From Variovorax sp. Root318D1 (GTDB lineage: Bacteria > Pseudomonadota > Gammaproteobacteria > Burkholderiales > Burkholderiaceae_C), in the NCBI RefSeq assembly GCF_001424835.1, contig NZ_LMCQ01000004.1, positions 83,483-147,482 on the forward strand: a stretch of 64,000 nt of DNA. Reading direction: 5' to 3'. The notes beneath the pieces are model-generated. The model was not told the origin of the DNA. It saw only the letters and a list, made by a program, of their open reading frames with translations, and did no database searches. Shown here piece after piece: positions 1 to 8,353 of this stretch. The position numbers were made by a program, and so were the translations under genes. The first letter of the stretch is position 1. Every line of letters begins with the position of its first letter.

Positions 1-263
1 ACAGCTGCGTTCGCCTCAGGACGGCTCGACAGCGTCAGGTTCACGCCGAACGGCCTACCCCCGGTCAGGTCCGAGCAGAGTCGCAATTCATTGCCGAAGG
101 CTTCGTCGCTGTGAAAGGAGCGCGGCGTGATGAAGCCCATGCACCCCGCATTGACGAGCGCGGCCACATAGCGTGCGTCCGACAGCCACATGAGCCCCCC
201 GCCCAGGATCGGATGCTCAATCCCCAGCAGCCGGGTGATCCGCGTGCGCAGCGGCGGGGCCAC
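1..263 (-). CDS. Nitronate monooxygenase family protein, 3' part missing (window edge)
   Basis: This is the N-terminal 87 residues of a 2-nitropropane dioxygenase/nitronate monooxygenase-type TIM-barrel flavoprotein; the rest lies beyond the left edge. The start of the family is visible: R-ITRLLGIEHPILGGGL followed by a glycine- and alanine-rich stretch (VAALVNAGCMGFITP) and then GVNLTL, where FMN-binding strands normally lie. A GTG start at 263 is chosen because the conserved N-terminal strand begins right after it; the first ATG (191) would delete it. It starts 4 bp after the stop of the CaiB gene, so it is probably the last visible gene of the leftward operon headed by iclR. In such clusters these proteins are often misannotated and may act as enoyl-CoA or nitroalkane oxidoreductases. 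The substrate is unknown. Confidence 0.8.
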   Translation of the reverse strand, partial: MAPPLRTRITRLLGIEHPILGGGLMWLSDARYVAALVNAGCMGFITPRSFHSDEAFGNELRLCSDLTGGRPFGVNLTLSSRPEANAA

Positions 264-267
264 AGAT

Positions 268-1374
268 TCAAACCAGGTTGCTGCCGAGTGCGGGCGCGGC
301 GCCCAGACCACCCGCCACCACGCCGCTCATGGGAACGGGATAGCGCACCGTGGGCATCACCGCCCCCTGCTCGAACTTGCCGCGCAGCGCGAACTGGGGC
401 AGCGCGGCGAGCTGAGTCGGTTCCACCACCGGTGCGACGGGCACATCGTGCCGGCGCAGCAGCTCGAAGGCATCGTCCGCATCCATACCTTCGAGCACTT
501 CGGCAATGCGGCGGTTGATGGCTTCAGCGGCCAGCTTGCGCGCCTTGTGCGAACCATGGGCCTCATCGCCGAATGGCGCCAGGTCGAGCGCGGCGCAAAG
601 GCGCTTCCAAAAGTGGTCTTCCAGTGCGGCGACCGACAAATAGCGCCCGTCGCGACAGCGAAACGCGCCGTAGGCAGCCTTGACCAGCGTGGTCTCGCGC
701 TGCGCCTCCAGCGAGCTCGCCCCGGCTTCGCGATAGGCACCGAGACGCGGGTTCATCCAGTGGAGTGCGCAGTCGGCGAGGGAGACATCCAGGTGCTGGC
801 CCAGGCCCGTGCCTTCGCGTTGGAGAATGGCGGCCAGAGTGGACGACAGGGCATACATAGCGCCGCACAGATCCGCCACTGGCAGCCCGAAGCTTTGCGC
901 CGGGCCGCCGCCGGGCGCACCGGAAACCGCCAGCACACCGGCCGCCGCCAGGTAGTTGATGTCGTGTCCCGGCAGGTCGGCCCACGGGCCGGTCTGCCCA
1001 TAGCCGCTAAGCGACACGTACACAAGCCGGGGGCATGTTTCGCGCAGCGAGGCGGCATCCAGGCCCAGGCGCGCCATCACGCCGGGCCGGTAGGATTCGA
1101 CCAGAACATCAGCCGTCGCAAGAAGATCGCGCACCTTCCTGCGCTGGGCCTCGTCCTTCAGATCGACCAGCAGGCTTTGCTTGCCGCGGTTCACGGCCTC
1201 GAACGCGCCCATCCCCAGCCTGCGCGCATTGTCCCCAAAAGGCGGTCGCTCGATCTTGATGACGCGCGCGCCCATTTCGGCCAGGCTTTGCGTGAAGAAC
1301 GGACCGGGCAGCAGTTCGCTGAAGTCGACGACGGTGATGCCGTCCAGCGGCGGGCGAGCGGACGGCACCGTCAT
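268..1374 (-). CDS. CaiB/BaiF CoA transferase family, alpha-methylacyl-CoA racemase-like
   Basis: A 368-residue class III CoA transferase family protein. After a short leader, the fold begins at LDGITVVDFSELLPGP. The motif GHDINYLAAAGVLA, with its histidine, is typical of alpha-methylacyl-CoA racemase rather than formyl-CoA transferase, and the conserved aspartate lies in PVADLCGAMYA. The length also fits the racemase subgroup (about 360-380 residues). The start at 1374 is supported by an ATGA overlap with the stop of the upstream acyl-CoA synthetase. The likely role is epimerisation of a 2-methyl-branched acyl-CoA so that the (S)-specific acyl-CoA dehydrogenase encoded nearby can act; CoA transfer remains possible. 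Family assignment is secure, racemase activity is inferred from motifs. Confidence 0.85.
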   Translation of the reverse strand: MTVPSARPPLDGITVVDFSELLPGPFFTQSLAEMGARVIKIERPPFGDNARRLGMGAFEAVNRGKQSLLVDLKDEAQRRKVRDLLATADVLVESYRPGVMARLGLDAASLRETCPRLVYVSLSGYGQTGPWADLPGHDINYLAAAGVLAVSGAPGGGPAQSFGLPVADLCGAMYALSSTLAAILQREGTGLGQHLDVSLADCALHWMNPRLGAYREAGASSLEAQRETTLVKAAYGAFRCRDGRYLSVAALEDHFWKRLCAALDLAPFGDEAHGSHKARKLAAEAINRRIAEVLEGMDADDAFELLRRHDVPVAPVVEPTQLAALPQFALRGKFEQGAVMPTVRYPVPMSGVVAGGLGAAPALGSNLV

Positions 1375-3497
1375 GCGACCACCTCTTGCGCGGTGCGCTC
1401 GATGATGACGGCGTCCAGCGGCAGCGCGCCTTCGCCCACGGCACCCACCCATACCGGATTAAGGTCCATTTCCTCGATCCTGTCCGCGTTTTGCACAACG
1501 AACGCCGAGATGCGCAGCAGCAGCGCTTCGAGTGCCTCGACGTCGGCGGGCGGGCGGCCCCGAGCACCGGCGAGCAGCGGAAAACAGCGCATCTCGCGGA
1601 TCATTGCTGCGGCGTCACCCGCGCCCAGCGGCAGCATGCGGCGAGTGACATCGCGCAGGATTTCCACATAGATGCCACCAAGGCCAAACGTCATCACATG
1701 ACCGAACACCGGATCGCGCGTAACGCCGACCATCAACTCCAGGCCGCCTTGCGGCGCCATTTTCTCGATCAGCAACCCCTCAATCGCAGCGTCGGGCCGA
1801 TGCCGCGCAACGGACGCCATGATGCCCCGCCACGCCTCGCCGACCTGCTGCGCATCCTGCAAGCCCACCTGCACGCCGCCGATATCGGACTTGTGCACGA
1901 TCTGCTCGCTCGCGATCTTGGCGACTACTGGGTAGCCCATGCCATCAGCCATTGAAAGCGCTTCTTCCAATGTCCTGGCCAATGCATTCGGCAACAGGCG
2001 CACACCAGCAGCAAGAAGCTGCTGCTTGGCCTGCGCCTCGGACAGGGAGCGCGTGGCAAGCGCCGCAGGCAGCGCTGCGGTCGGGGTTGCGGCGTCCACC
2101 AATCGGTGCGCGCGCTTCCAGCGCCCGTATTCCACCCAGCGCCGGATGGCCTTGATCCCCTTGCCTACGGAACGGGGCGGCGCAAAGCCGTGCTCGACCA
2201 GCATGCGATAACCCTCGCCCATGCGGTCGCTCATCCAAATCGGCACGATGGGCGTCGCACGCCCTTTTTGTGCCGCGATGATGGTGCGAGCCAGCTGGAT
2301 CGTCGTGTCGCCGTAGTCCAGCGCGATCGGCACGATCACACATCCGAGGTTGGGGTCGCTGGCGACCGCGCCGAGAGTCTTCTCAATCAGGCTCGCGTCG
2401 CTCAGCACCGCTGCGGTGGTGTCCACCGGGTTGTCGATGGCGGCGAAGTCCGGCAGGTGATTGCGAAGCAGCTCGCGGGTGTGCGGGGCGAACTGCGCGA
2501 GCATCAGGCCAGAGGAGCCCACGGCGTCCGCCGTGAGGGCGGCCGTTCCGCCCGAGGAGGTGTAGATGGCGATGCCCTCGCTGGCGTCGGGTTCGGCACG
2601 CGCGAACAACCAGGCCGTGTCCACGAGCTCGTCGATGTCGTCGACCTCGATCACACCGAACTGCCGGAACACGGCACTGTTGACCTCTGCCGAACCGGTC
2701 AACGATGCGGTGTGCGACTGCGCCGCTCGCTGTCCATACTCCGACTTGCCCACTTTCAGCGCGATGACGGGCTTCCCGTTGGCCGCCGCCCGCTGGACTG
2801 CCGCCACGAATTTGGCACCATCCTTGATGCCTTCCAGGAGTGTGACGATCACCTTGATGTCGGGGGCATCGGCCATGTAGTGGATGAAGTCGGCCACCTG
2901 CAGATCGACCTCGTTGCCGGTCGAAGCCCATAGGCCAATGCCGATGCCGCGGTCCATTGCCTGCATCACGTTGCGGCCCAAGCCGCCGCCTTGCGTGGCC
3001 AAGCCGATGGGGCCTTTGACCAGGTCGTGCGGAAACGAGGGAGAGAACGTCAGACCCAGACGCTGGTTGACGTTGGTCAGGCCCGGGCAGTTCGGGCCGT
3101 ACACGCGCATCCCGCCGGCGTCGGCAATTTCCTTCAGGCGCAACTGGGCGCGCTCGCCTTCCTCCCCGGCCTCGCCGAAACCGGATGTCAGGACGATGGC
3201 GAAGAGCACACCGCGGGCTGCGCATTCCTCGGCAACGGCCAGCACACCGGCCGCCGGCACGACGATCACCGCGAGATCTGGTGTGGCGGGCAAGGCGGCG
3301 ACGCTCGGCCAGCAGCGTTGCCCGCGGATTTCGGCCTTGCTGGAATTGACGAGGTAGACGTCGCCACCGAATTCGGAGTGGTCCAGCAGATTGGTCAGCG
3401 TTCGCTCGCCAATGCTGTGCGGGCGGTCCGATGCGCCGACCAGCGCGATGGAACGCGGACGGATAAGCCTGGACAGGTCGGTCAACTTTGACTCCAT
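1371..3497 (-). CDS. Acyl-CoA synthetase, ADP(NDP)-forming, fused alpha-beta type
   Basis: A 708-residue fused ligase of the ADP-forming acetyl-CoA synthetase family. Order of domains: a CoA-binding Rossmann domain near residues 5-130 (PRSIALVGASDRP), two succinyl-CoA-synthetase-like flavodoxin domains to about residue 460 carrying the phosphohistidine motif QSHTASLTGS, and an ATP-grasp domain from about 480 to 700 (GYPVVAKIASEQIVHKSDIGG). It would convert a free acid plus CoA and ATP to acyl-CoA, ADP and phosphate. It lies 11 bp after the acyl-CoA dehydrogenase and overlaps the CaiB gene by an ATGA. In this cluster it is the only ligase, so it probably activates the imported acid. The substrate cannot be read from the sequence. 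Confidence 0.88.
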   Translation of the reverse strand: MESKLTDLSRLIRPRSIALVGASDRPHSIGERTLTNLLDHSEFGGDVYLVNSSKAEIRGQRCWPSVAALPATPDLAVIVVPAAGVLAVAEECAARGVLFAIVLTSGFGEAGEEGERAQLRLKEIADAGGMRVYGPNCPGLTNVNQRLGLTFSPSFPHDLVKGPIGLATQGGGLGRNVMQAMDRGIGIGLWASTGNEVDLQVADFIHYMADAPDIKVIVTLLEGIKDGAKFVAAVQRAAANGKPVIALKVGKSEYGQRAAQSHTASLTGSAEVNSAVFRQFGVIEVDDIDELVDTAWLFARAEPDASEGIAIYTSSGGTAALTADAVGSSGLMLAQFAPHTRELLRNHLPDFAAIDNPVDTTAAVLSDASLIEKTLGAVASDPNLGCVIVPIALDYGDTTIQLARTIIAAQKGRATPIVPIWMSDRMGEGYRMLVEHGFAPPRSVGKGIKAIRRWVEYGRWKRAHRLVDAATPTAALPAALATRSLSEAQAKQQLLAAGVRLLPNALARTLEEALSMADGMGYPVVAKIASEQIVHKSDIGGVQVGLQDAQQVGEAWRGIMASVARHRPDAAIEGLLIEKMAPQGGLELMVGVTRDPVFGHVMTFGLGGIYVEILRDVTRRMLPLGAGDAAAMIREMRCFPLLAGARGRPPADVEALEALLLRISAFVVQNADRIEEMDLNPVWVGAVGEGALPLDAVIIERTAQEVVA

Positions 3498-3508
3498 GAG
3501 ATTTTCTT

Positions 3509-4657
3509 TCAGGCGATGGCCGAGATACCCAGGATCTCGCGGCCGGCAATCAAGGTCTGCACTTCCGTCGTGCCCTCGGGAATCGTGCCGCCGCGCGTGT
3601 CGCGGAAGATGCGCTCGATCGGGTAGTCCGTCGCGTAGCCCAAGCCGCCGTGCACCTGCAACGCCATGCTGGCCACTTCGTGCGCGGCCTCCGTGGCGTA
3701 GAGCTTGGCGATCGAGCAGGCGGTGCGCGCATCCCGGTTCGCGTCGAGCGCCGCTGCCGCGCGCAGGCCCAGGGCGCGCGCCGCCTCGACCCGTATCGTC
3801 ATGTCGACGATGAGCTTTTGCACCAGTTGAAAGCTGCCGATGGGTTTGCCGAACTGCGTCCGTGTGCGGGCGTAGTCGATGGACAGATCGAGTGCCGATT
3901 GGGCCGCGCCCACCGCGCCCATGGCAATGTTCACGCGCGCACTGTCCAGGCCGATCAGCATTTTCTTCAGCGCATTGCCTTCCTCGCCGAGCAGGTTCTC
4001 GCGCGGAACCTTCACGTTGTCGAAGCCGAGTTCGGCAGTGCCGGTGCTGCGCAGGACCATGGTGTCGACGCTGCGCATCTCATAGGGAGACACCTCGCGC
4101 TCGACAAGGAACGTCGAAAGTTGCCCCTGGCAATCGGGGCTGAAGGTGCGCGCAACGACGATACCGAAGTCGGCGAATGCGCCGTTGGTGATCCACAGCT
4201 TGCGGCCATTGAGCACGTAGTGATCGCCCTGCAGGTCGGCCCGTGTCTGCACCTGCGCGATGTTCGAGCCGCAACCCGGCTCGCTGATGGCATTGAAGAC
4301 GCGCCGCTCGGAAGCCAGCAAGGGCTTCAGGAAGCGCTCCCGCTGTGCCTCGGTTGCTTCTGCGGCCAGTTTGTTGATGGCGGCGTTGGTGATGTTCACC
4401 ATGGTCCGCAACGACAGCCATGCATAGCCGGCCTCCTCCATGAGCAGGGCCCAGGTCATCTGGTCCATGTCCATGCCGCCCAGCGCCTCGGGCAACCGGC
4501 CGCCGATGTAGCCGAACTGGGACAGCTCCTTGAGGAGCTCGAAGGGAAAAGTCTTGTCCTTGTCGTGCTGGGCGACCCGTGGTGCGACTTCACTTTTCAT
4601 GAAGCGGCGCACGCTGTCGCGCAGCAGTTCTTGTTCGGCATCCGGTACGAAATACAT
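3509..4657 (-). CDS. Acyl-CoA dehydrogenase
   Basis: A 382-residue FAD-dependent acyl-CoA dehydrogenase. It shows the N-terminal helical domain (YFVPDAEQELLRDSVRRFM), the FAD-binding loop ISEPGCGSNIAQVQTRA, the beta-domain WITNGAFADFGIVVA, and a C-terminal domain with VHGGLGYATDYPIERIFRD and IPEGTTEVQ, where the catalytic glutamate of most family members sits. A good ribosome site (AGGAGA) lies about 8 nt before the ATG. It introduces the alpha,beta double bond in beta-oxidation and passes electrons to ETF. It is the first structural gene after iclR in the leftward operon. Substrate chain type is not deducible, but the adjacent racemase-like gene hints at a branched acyl-CoA. Confidence 0.93.
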   Translation of the reverse strand: MYFVPDAEQELLRDSVRRFMKSEVAPRVAQHDKDKTFPFELLKELSQFGYIGGRLPEALGGMDMDQMTWALLMEEAGYAWLSLRTMVNITNAAINKLAAEATEAQRERFLKPLLASERRVFNAISEPGCGSNIAQVQTRADLQGDHYVLNGRKLWITNGAFADFGIVVARTFSPDCQGQLSTFLVEREVSPYEMRSVDTMVLRSTGTAELGFDNVKVPRENLLGEEGNALKKMLIGLDSARVNIAMGAVGAAQSALDLSIDYARTRTQFGKPIGSFQLVQKLIVDMTIRVEAARALGLRAAAALDANRDARTACSIAKLYATEAAHEVASMALQVHGGLGYATDYPIERIFRDTRGGTIPEGTTEVQTLIAGREILGISAIA

Positions 4658-4698
4658 GGGTCTGTCTCCTGGAGGTTGGTGTAAAGAGCCCCCTATGC

Positions 4699-5508
4699 CT
4701 ACGCGGGGCGAGATTCCTTGGACCCGGCGCCGCGCCGGGTGGGTGCGGTGCGCGGCGGAAGTGAGGGGCTGCGAGGATGGAAGACCAATGCCTGCACCTC
4801 CTTCAGCGCCTGCAGGCAGGCGTCGCGGTGCTGGCGCATGCGGTCGGTCGGTCCGGCAATGGAGAGGGCCAACGGCTCATCTCCGACGTAGCCGGCCACC
4901 GCGAGTGCCGCCAGGCCATCGAAGCCTTCGTTCTCGACCCACATCCAGCCTTGTTGGCGCGCCTGTTCGACCTGCGCTTCCAGAACCGCGAGATCGGTGA
5001 TGGAGCCCGCGGCGATCTGCTTCAGGGGCTTGAGCCGCAATTGGCGCGCAGCCTCCTCGGGGGTGCCGAGAGACAACTCGGCCTTGCCGAGCGCGGACAC
5101 GTGCAAAGCGATCTTGTTGCCAACGTTCCCCACGTAGCGCAGCGGATGAGTGCCTTCGGCAAAGGCCAGCACCTTCACCACGCCGCCTTCCAGGCGACCG
5201 CACATGCCGGTCTCGCCGGTCTTGTCGCGCAGCAGTTCGCAGGCTTCCGAAGCGACCGCATAGAGCGGATCGCCCGCAGAGATGTCCTTCGCAATCGTCA
5301 GCAACCGCGCCGTTGGATAGAACCGGCGGCTGCGTGCCGTGCGCAGCAGGTAGCCCAGCTCGTGCAGCGTGTGCAGCAGATCGGAACAACTGCTCTCAGG
5401 CAAGTCCATGAGGCGCGCGAGATCCGAGTTGGACAGTTCGCGGCGCTCACGAGCGAAGACTTCGAGCAAAGACATGGTGCGGGCGGCAGCAGGAACAAGT
5501 GTGGGCAC
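4699..5508 (-). CDS. IclR-family transcriptional regulator
   Basis: A 269-residue regulator with an N-terminal winged helix (TMSLLEVFARERRELSNSDL, then DLPESSCSDLLHTLHELGYL) and the IclR effector domain from about residue 80 (GETGMCGRLEGGVVKVLAFA; HVSALGKAELS). It sits between two divergent sets of catabolic genes and is itself the first gene of the leftward set, so autoregulation and control of both directions are likely. The effector is presumably the substrate or a CoA intermediate of the cluster. The intergenic region on its 5' side contains a perfect interrupted palindrome, described separately. The C-terminal tail after about residue 250 is arginine/proline rich and outside the domain. 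Confidence 0.92.
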   Translation of the reverse strand: MPTLVPAAARTMSLLEVFARERRELSNSDLARLMDLPESSCSDLLHTLHELGYLLRTARSRRFYPTARLLTIAKDISAGDPLYAVASEACELLRDKTGETGMCGRLEGGVVKVLAFAEGTHPLRYVGNVGNKIALHVSALGKAELSLGTPEEAARQLRLKPLKQIAAGSITDLAVLEAQVEQARQQGWMWVENEGFDGLAALAVAGYVGDEPLALSIAGPTDRMRQHRDACLQALKEVQALVFHPRSPSLPPRTAPTRRGAGSKESRPA

Positions 5509-5690
5509 GGTTACCTCCGGTATTTCGTAGACATGTACGAATCATAGCGAAGGAAATCCATATAACTCAGTACGCAAAACCGACTCAGATCGCGATCGGT
5601 CAGTGACTCTTTCCTATTGCATTTCTACGAGAGGTTGAAGTATTCTACGATCAGTCGCGATTCAGCGGCAACAAATAAATGGAGACAAAC
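5509..5690. promoter_or_regulatory. Divergent control region between iclR and the Bug-receptor operon
   Basis: This 182-bp gap must contain the promoters for both the leftward iclR operon and the rightward Bug-DUF35-thiolase operon. It holds the interrupted palindrome at 5524-5541, a perfect 10-bp palindrome GATCGCGATC at 5588-5597, and two copies of TTCTACGA at 5623-5630 and 5643-5650, exactly 20 bp apart. The sequence is visibly richer in A and T than the coding regions. The ribosome site GGAGA at 5681-5685 selects the ATG at 5691, not the ATG at 5679, as the start of the receptor gene. Confidence 0.7.
5524..5541. promoter_or_regulatory. Putative IclR operator TTCGTA-N6-TACGAA
   Basis: Perfect 6-bp inverted arms, TTCGTA and TACGAA, flank a 6-bp spacer, placed 16-33 bp upstream of the iclR start codon. 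IclR-family operators are usually interrupted palindromes of this size close to the regulator's own start. The same half-site (CTACGA) recurs at 5625-5630 and 5645-5650 before the divergent gene, which supports a shared regulator. Binding is inferred. Confidence 0.5.
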
Positions 5691-6671
5691 ATGCGCAGAG
5701 GTCTGCAGAAACTGGTTGTTCTTGTGGTCGGGTCACTGGCGCTGGGGACGCTCCACGCCGCTGGCGAAGCCTGGCCGACGCGGTCCATCACCTTTGTCGT
5801 GCCATTCACCCCGGGCGGCATCACCGACAACACCTCGCGCTTGCTGGCCAAGCTGCTCGGAGCGCAGTTGGGCCAGACCGTGCTCGTGGACAACCGGCCT
5901 GGTGCTGGTGGATCGATCGGCGTGGCAACCGCCGCGCGCCAGGCACCGGACGGTTACACCCTGATCTACGGTACTCAGGGCACGCATGGCGCCAATCTCG
6001 CGCTCTACAAGAACGTGGGCTACGACCCTGTGAAAGATTTCGTGCCCGTTCACGCACTGTCGGAAACGCCGTTGATGCTGGCGACCCATCCCGCGCGGCC
6101 CTACAAGACGGTTTCCGAACTGATCGCCTTTGCCAAAGCCAATCCCGGCAAAGTGACCTTCGGTTCCGCCGGGCCAGGGACGGGGACGCACTTGACGGCC
6201 GAGCTGTTCCAGACCGCGGCCGGCATCAAGATGACTCACATTCCTTACAAGGGAAGCAGTCCTGCTTTGACCGACCTGATGGCTGGGAACATCGATGTGA
6301 TGTTCGACTACCCGGCGGTGATGCTGCCCTTCATCCAGGCACAAAAGCTCAAGGCATTGGCGGTCACCGCCAAGAAGCGGCTTGCCAGTGTCCCGGACGT
6401 TCCGGTGCTCAGTGAATTTGGCCTCCCCAACGCCGAATCAACCGCCTGGGGCGCAGTGTTCGTCCCGGCGAAGACACCCCCTGAGATCGTGAAGCGGCTG
6501 GGCGATGAAATCGCGAAAGCCATCGTCCATCCCGAAATGCTGCAGAGCACCGAGAAATTCGGCAGCGTCCCACTCACAGGCCTGCGCGACGAGAAGCTCG
6601 GTGCCTTCGTGAAGTCGGAGATGACGCGCTGGCGTGAGGTCGTGCAGCAGTCCGGCGCCAAGCTCGACTGA
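5691..6671 (+). CDS. Bug-family tripartite tricarboxylate transporter receptor
   Basis: A 326-residue periplasmic solute-binding protein of the Bug (BctC/TctC) family. A signal peptide is visible (RRGLQKLVVLVVGSLALGTL, cleaved near HAAGEA), followed by the family signature WPTRSITFVVPFTPGGITD, the DNRPGAGGSIG loop and APDGYTLIYGTQGTHG. The start at 5691 is supported by GGAGA five bases upstream. No TctA or TctB membrane genes are encoded in the window, so it must work with components elsewhere or act as a sensor. As first gene of the rightward catabolic operon, it probably binds the cluster's carboxylate substrate. Confidence 0.9.
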   Translation: MRRGLQKLVVLVVGSLALGTLHAAGEAWPTRSITFVVPFTPGGITDNTSRLLAKLLGAQLGQTVLVDNRPGAGGSIGVATAARQAPDGYTLIYGTQGTHGANLALYKNVGYDPVKDFVPVHALSETPLMLATHPARPYKTVSELIAFAKANPGKVTFGSAGPGTGTHLTAELFQTAAGIKMTHIPYKGSSPALTDLMAGNIDVMFDYPAVMLPFIQAQKLKALAVTAKKRLASVPDVPVLSEFGLPNAESTAWGAVFVPAKTPPEIVKRLGDEIAKAIVHPEMLQSTEKFGSVPLTGLRDEKLGAFVKSEMTRWREVVQQSGAKLD

Positions 6672-6719
6672 GTTCGCTCCTCGGCTCGTCCCACTTTCCC
6701 TGTCATCCCTTCGATTCAC

Positions 6720-7151
6720 ATGACCGAACAACAGACTACCTTGAAGCCGCTGCATCCCACGCTCTACGAGCTGGCAGAGGACGGCCATTCACTCGATTTC
6801 TTCTTCGTGCAGTGCGGTGCCTGCGGCGCTGTGAGCTTTCCGGCCAACGTGCCGGGCTGCACGCACTGCGGTGACCCGCTGGTCGACGCGCAGAAGCTGA
6901 GCCGCCCAGGCGGTGGTGAGTTGCTGGAGTACGTCACGCTCCACGTTCCACTGGTACCGGGCATGGCCGCGCCCAGCATCGCAGGGGATATACGCATCGC
7001 CGACGGGATCGTCGAGGAAGGGGTGATATGGGCCAATGACGAGACCTCGCTGCGCCCAGGCATGACGCTTCGAGCGGTTGCCGAGGTGCGTGAAGCCCAG
7101 GGTGTCTATGCCTGCCGCTTCGTACCAGCCGACGCCAAGGTGACGCCATGA
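6720..7151 (+). CDS. DUF35 zinc-ribbon/OB-fold protein, partner of the following thiolase homologue
   Basis: A 143-residue protein with the DUF35 arrangement: an N-terminal rubredoxin-like zinc ribbon (CGACGAVSFPANVPGCTHCG, four cysteines near residues 38-57) and a C-terminal OB-fold. Such proteins bind thiolase-like partners; in steroid side-chain degradation the DUF35 domain of ChsH2 and the thiolase homologue Ltp2 form an acyl-CoA retro-aldolase. Its stop overlaps the next gene's start in an ATGA, as expected for subunits of one complex. No strong ribosome site is visible before the ATG at 6720. The catalytic identity of the pair here is inferred. Confidence 0.85.
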   Translation: MTEQQTTLKPLHPTLYELAEDGHSLDFFFVQCGACGAVSFPANVPGCTHCGDPLVDAQKLSRPGGGELLEYVTLHVPLVPGMAAPSIAGDIRIADGIVEEGVIWANDETSLRPGMTLRAVAEVREAQGVYACRFVPADAKVTP

Positions 7152-8320
7152 GTGGTAACACGCTTCCGGCCAGCAACTGGATTGACGCCAGCGGCGGCGT
7201 CTACATCGCCGGCATCGGCTTGCACCCCTATCAGTTCCCCAGCGAGACGCCCTACACCCACTTGGGCCTGACGGCTGTACGCGCAGCGCTGGACGACGCG
7301 GGCCTGCGCTGGAACCAGGTGCAGAGTGCCTATGTTGGCACGACCTCGATCGGCATGGCCGCCGGGCGCGTCATGTTGCGCCACCTGGGCTCGACCGGCT
7401 TGGGCGTGACACAGGTCGAGAACGCTTCCGCCTCGGGCTCGTTCGCATTCCGACAGGCCTGCATGGAGATTGCGACCGGCATGAGCGACGCGGTCCTGGC
7501 CGTGGGCGTGGACAAGCACGGCGACGGACGCCGCGCGGCGAACAAGGACGGTTTGGACCGGTTGAGCGACACGGCCACCATCCCTGCCGTCAAGTTCGCG
7601 ATGATGGCGCGCACCTATCTGCGTGAGCGGGGTGCGAGCGTGGCAGAAATGGCGGGGGTTGCCGTCAAGAACCACGGCAATGCGGCACGCAATCCCTTCG
7701 CCCAGTTCCGCAAGCCGCGCACGCTCGAGCAGGTGCTGGCGTCGCCACGCGTGGCGGGAGACCTCACCGTGCAGCAGTGCTGCCCCCGCGGCGAGGGTGC
7801 GGCCGCGGTGCTGCTCGTGTCCGGACAAGCCATCCAGCGGATGGGCCTTGATGCGCGTCGGTGTGTGCGCGTGCGCGCCTCGGTGGCCGGCAGCGAGCGC
7901 GACGAGCGCCACTATGGCGACGCCGCCATCGAACTCGTGCGCTCCAGTGCCCGGGCCGCCTTCGAACAGGCGGGCATCGCTCCAACGGAACTCGACTTGC
8001 TCGAACTGCACGACGCATTCTCGGTGGAGGAGCTGCTGTACAGCGAGGCCATCGGCGTCTGCGAAGCCGGCGAGGGGGCGCGGTTCTTGGCGCGCGGCGA
8101 CTCGCAGATCGGCGGACGCTGCGCCATCAACGCCTCGGGCGGCTTGATCGGCATGGGTCATCCGCTGGGCCCCACGGGCATCGGCCAGTTGGCAGAACTG
8201 ACGCGTCAACTGCGCGGCGAGGCAGAAGGGCGACAGCAGCCGCAAGCCCGTTGGGGCATGGCGCACATGATCGGCCTGGGCTCTGTGTCGATCGCGCACG
8301 TGCTCTCCGCTTCCACCTGA
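7148..8320 (+). CDS. Thiolase-like protein lacking the nucleophilic cysteine
   Basis: A 390-residue thiolase-superfamily protein. The thiolase fold is clear (VYIAGIGLHPYQF, NASGGLIGMGHPLGPTGIGQ near residue 325-344 with the conserved histidine). However, the usual C-A/S-S-G nucleophile motif reads SASG (Ser94), and the C-terminal cysteine motif is replaced by AHMIGLG. It therefore cannot be a normal thiolase. Translational coupling to the DUF35 gene suggests an Ltp2-like retro-aldolase that cleaves a beta-hydroxyacyl-CoA, or a lipid-transfer/acyltransferase role. The hydratase encoded next would supply the hydroxyacyl-CoA substrate. Confidence 0.85.
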   Translation: MSGNTLPASNWIDASGGVYIAGIGLHPYQFPSETPYTHLGLTAVRAALDDAGLRWNQVQSAYVGTTSIGMAAGRVMLRHLGSTGLGVTQVENASASGSFAFRQACMEIATGMSDAVLAVGVDKHGDGRRAANKDGLDRLSDTATIPAVKFAMMARTYLRERGASVAEMAGVAVKNHGNAARNPFAQFRKPRTLEQVLASPRVAGDLTVQQCCPRGEGAAAVLLVSGQAIQRMGLDARRCVRVRASVAGSERDERHYGDAAIELVRSSARAAFEQAGIAPTELDLLELHDAFSVEELLYSEAIGVCEAGEGARFLARGDSQIGGRCAINASGGLIGMGHPLGPTGIGQLAELTRQLRGEAEGRQQPQARWGMAHMIGLGSVSIAHVLSAST

Positions 8321-8353
8321 GCGCCGACGCGTTTCAACACGAGGAACACCTTC

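Noticed and set aside
5588..5597. Palindrome GATCGCGATC as the main IclR operator
   Set aside because: Short GC-rich palindromes of this kind are frequent by chance; the interrupted palindrome at 5524-5541 with repeated half-sites is a better candidate.
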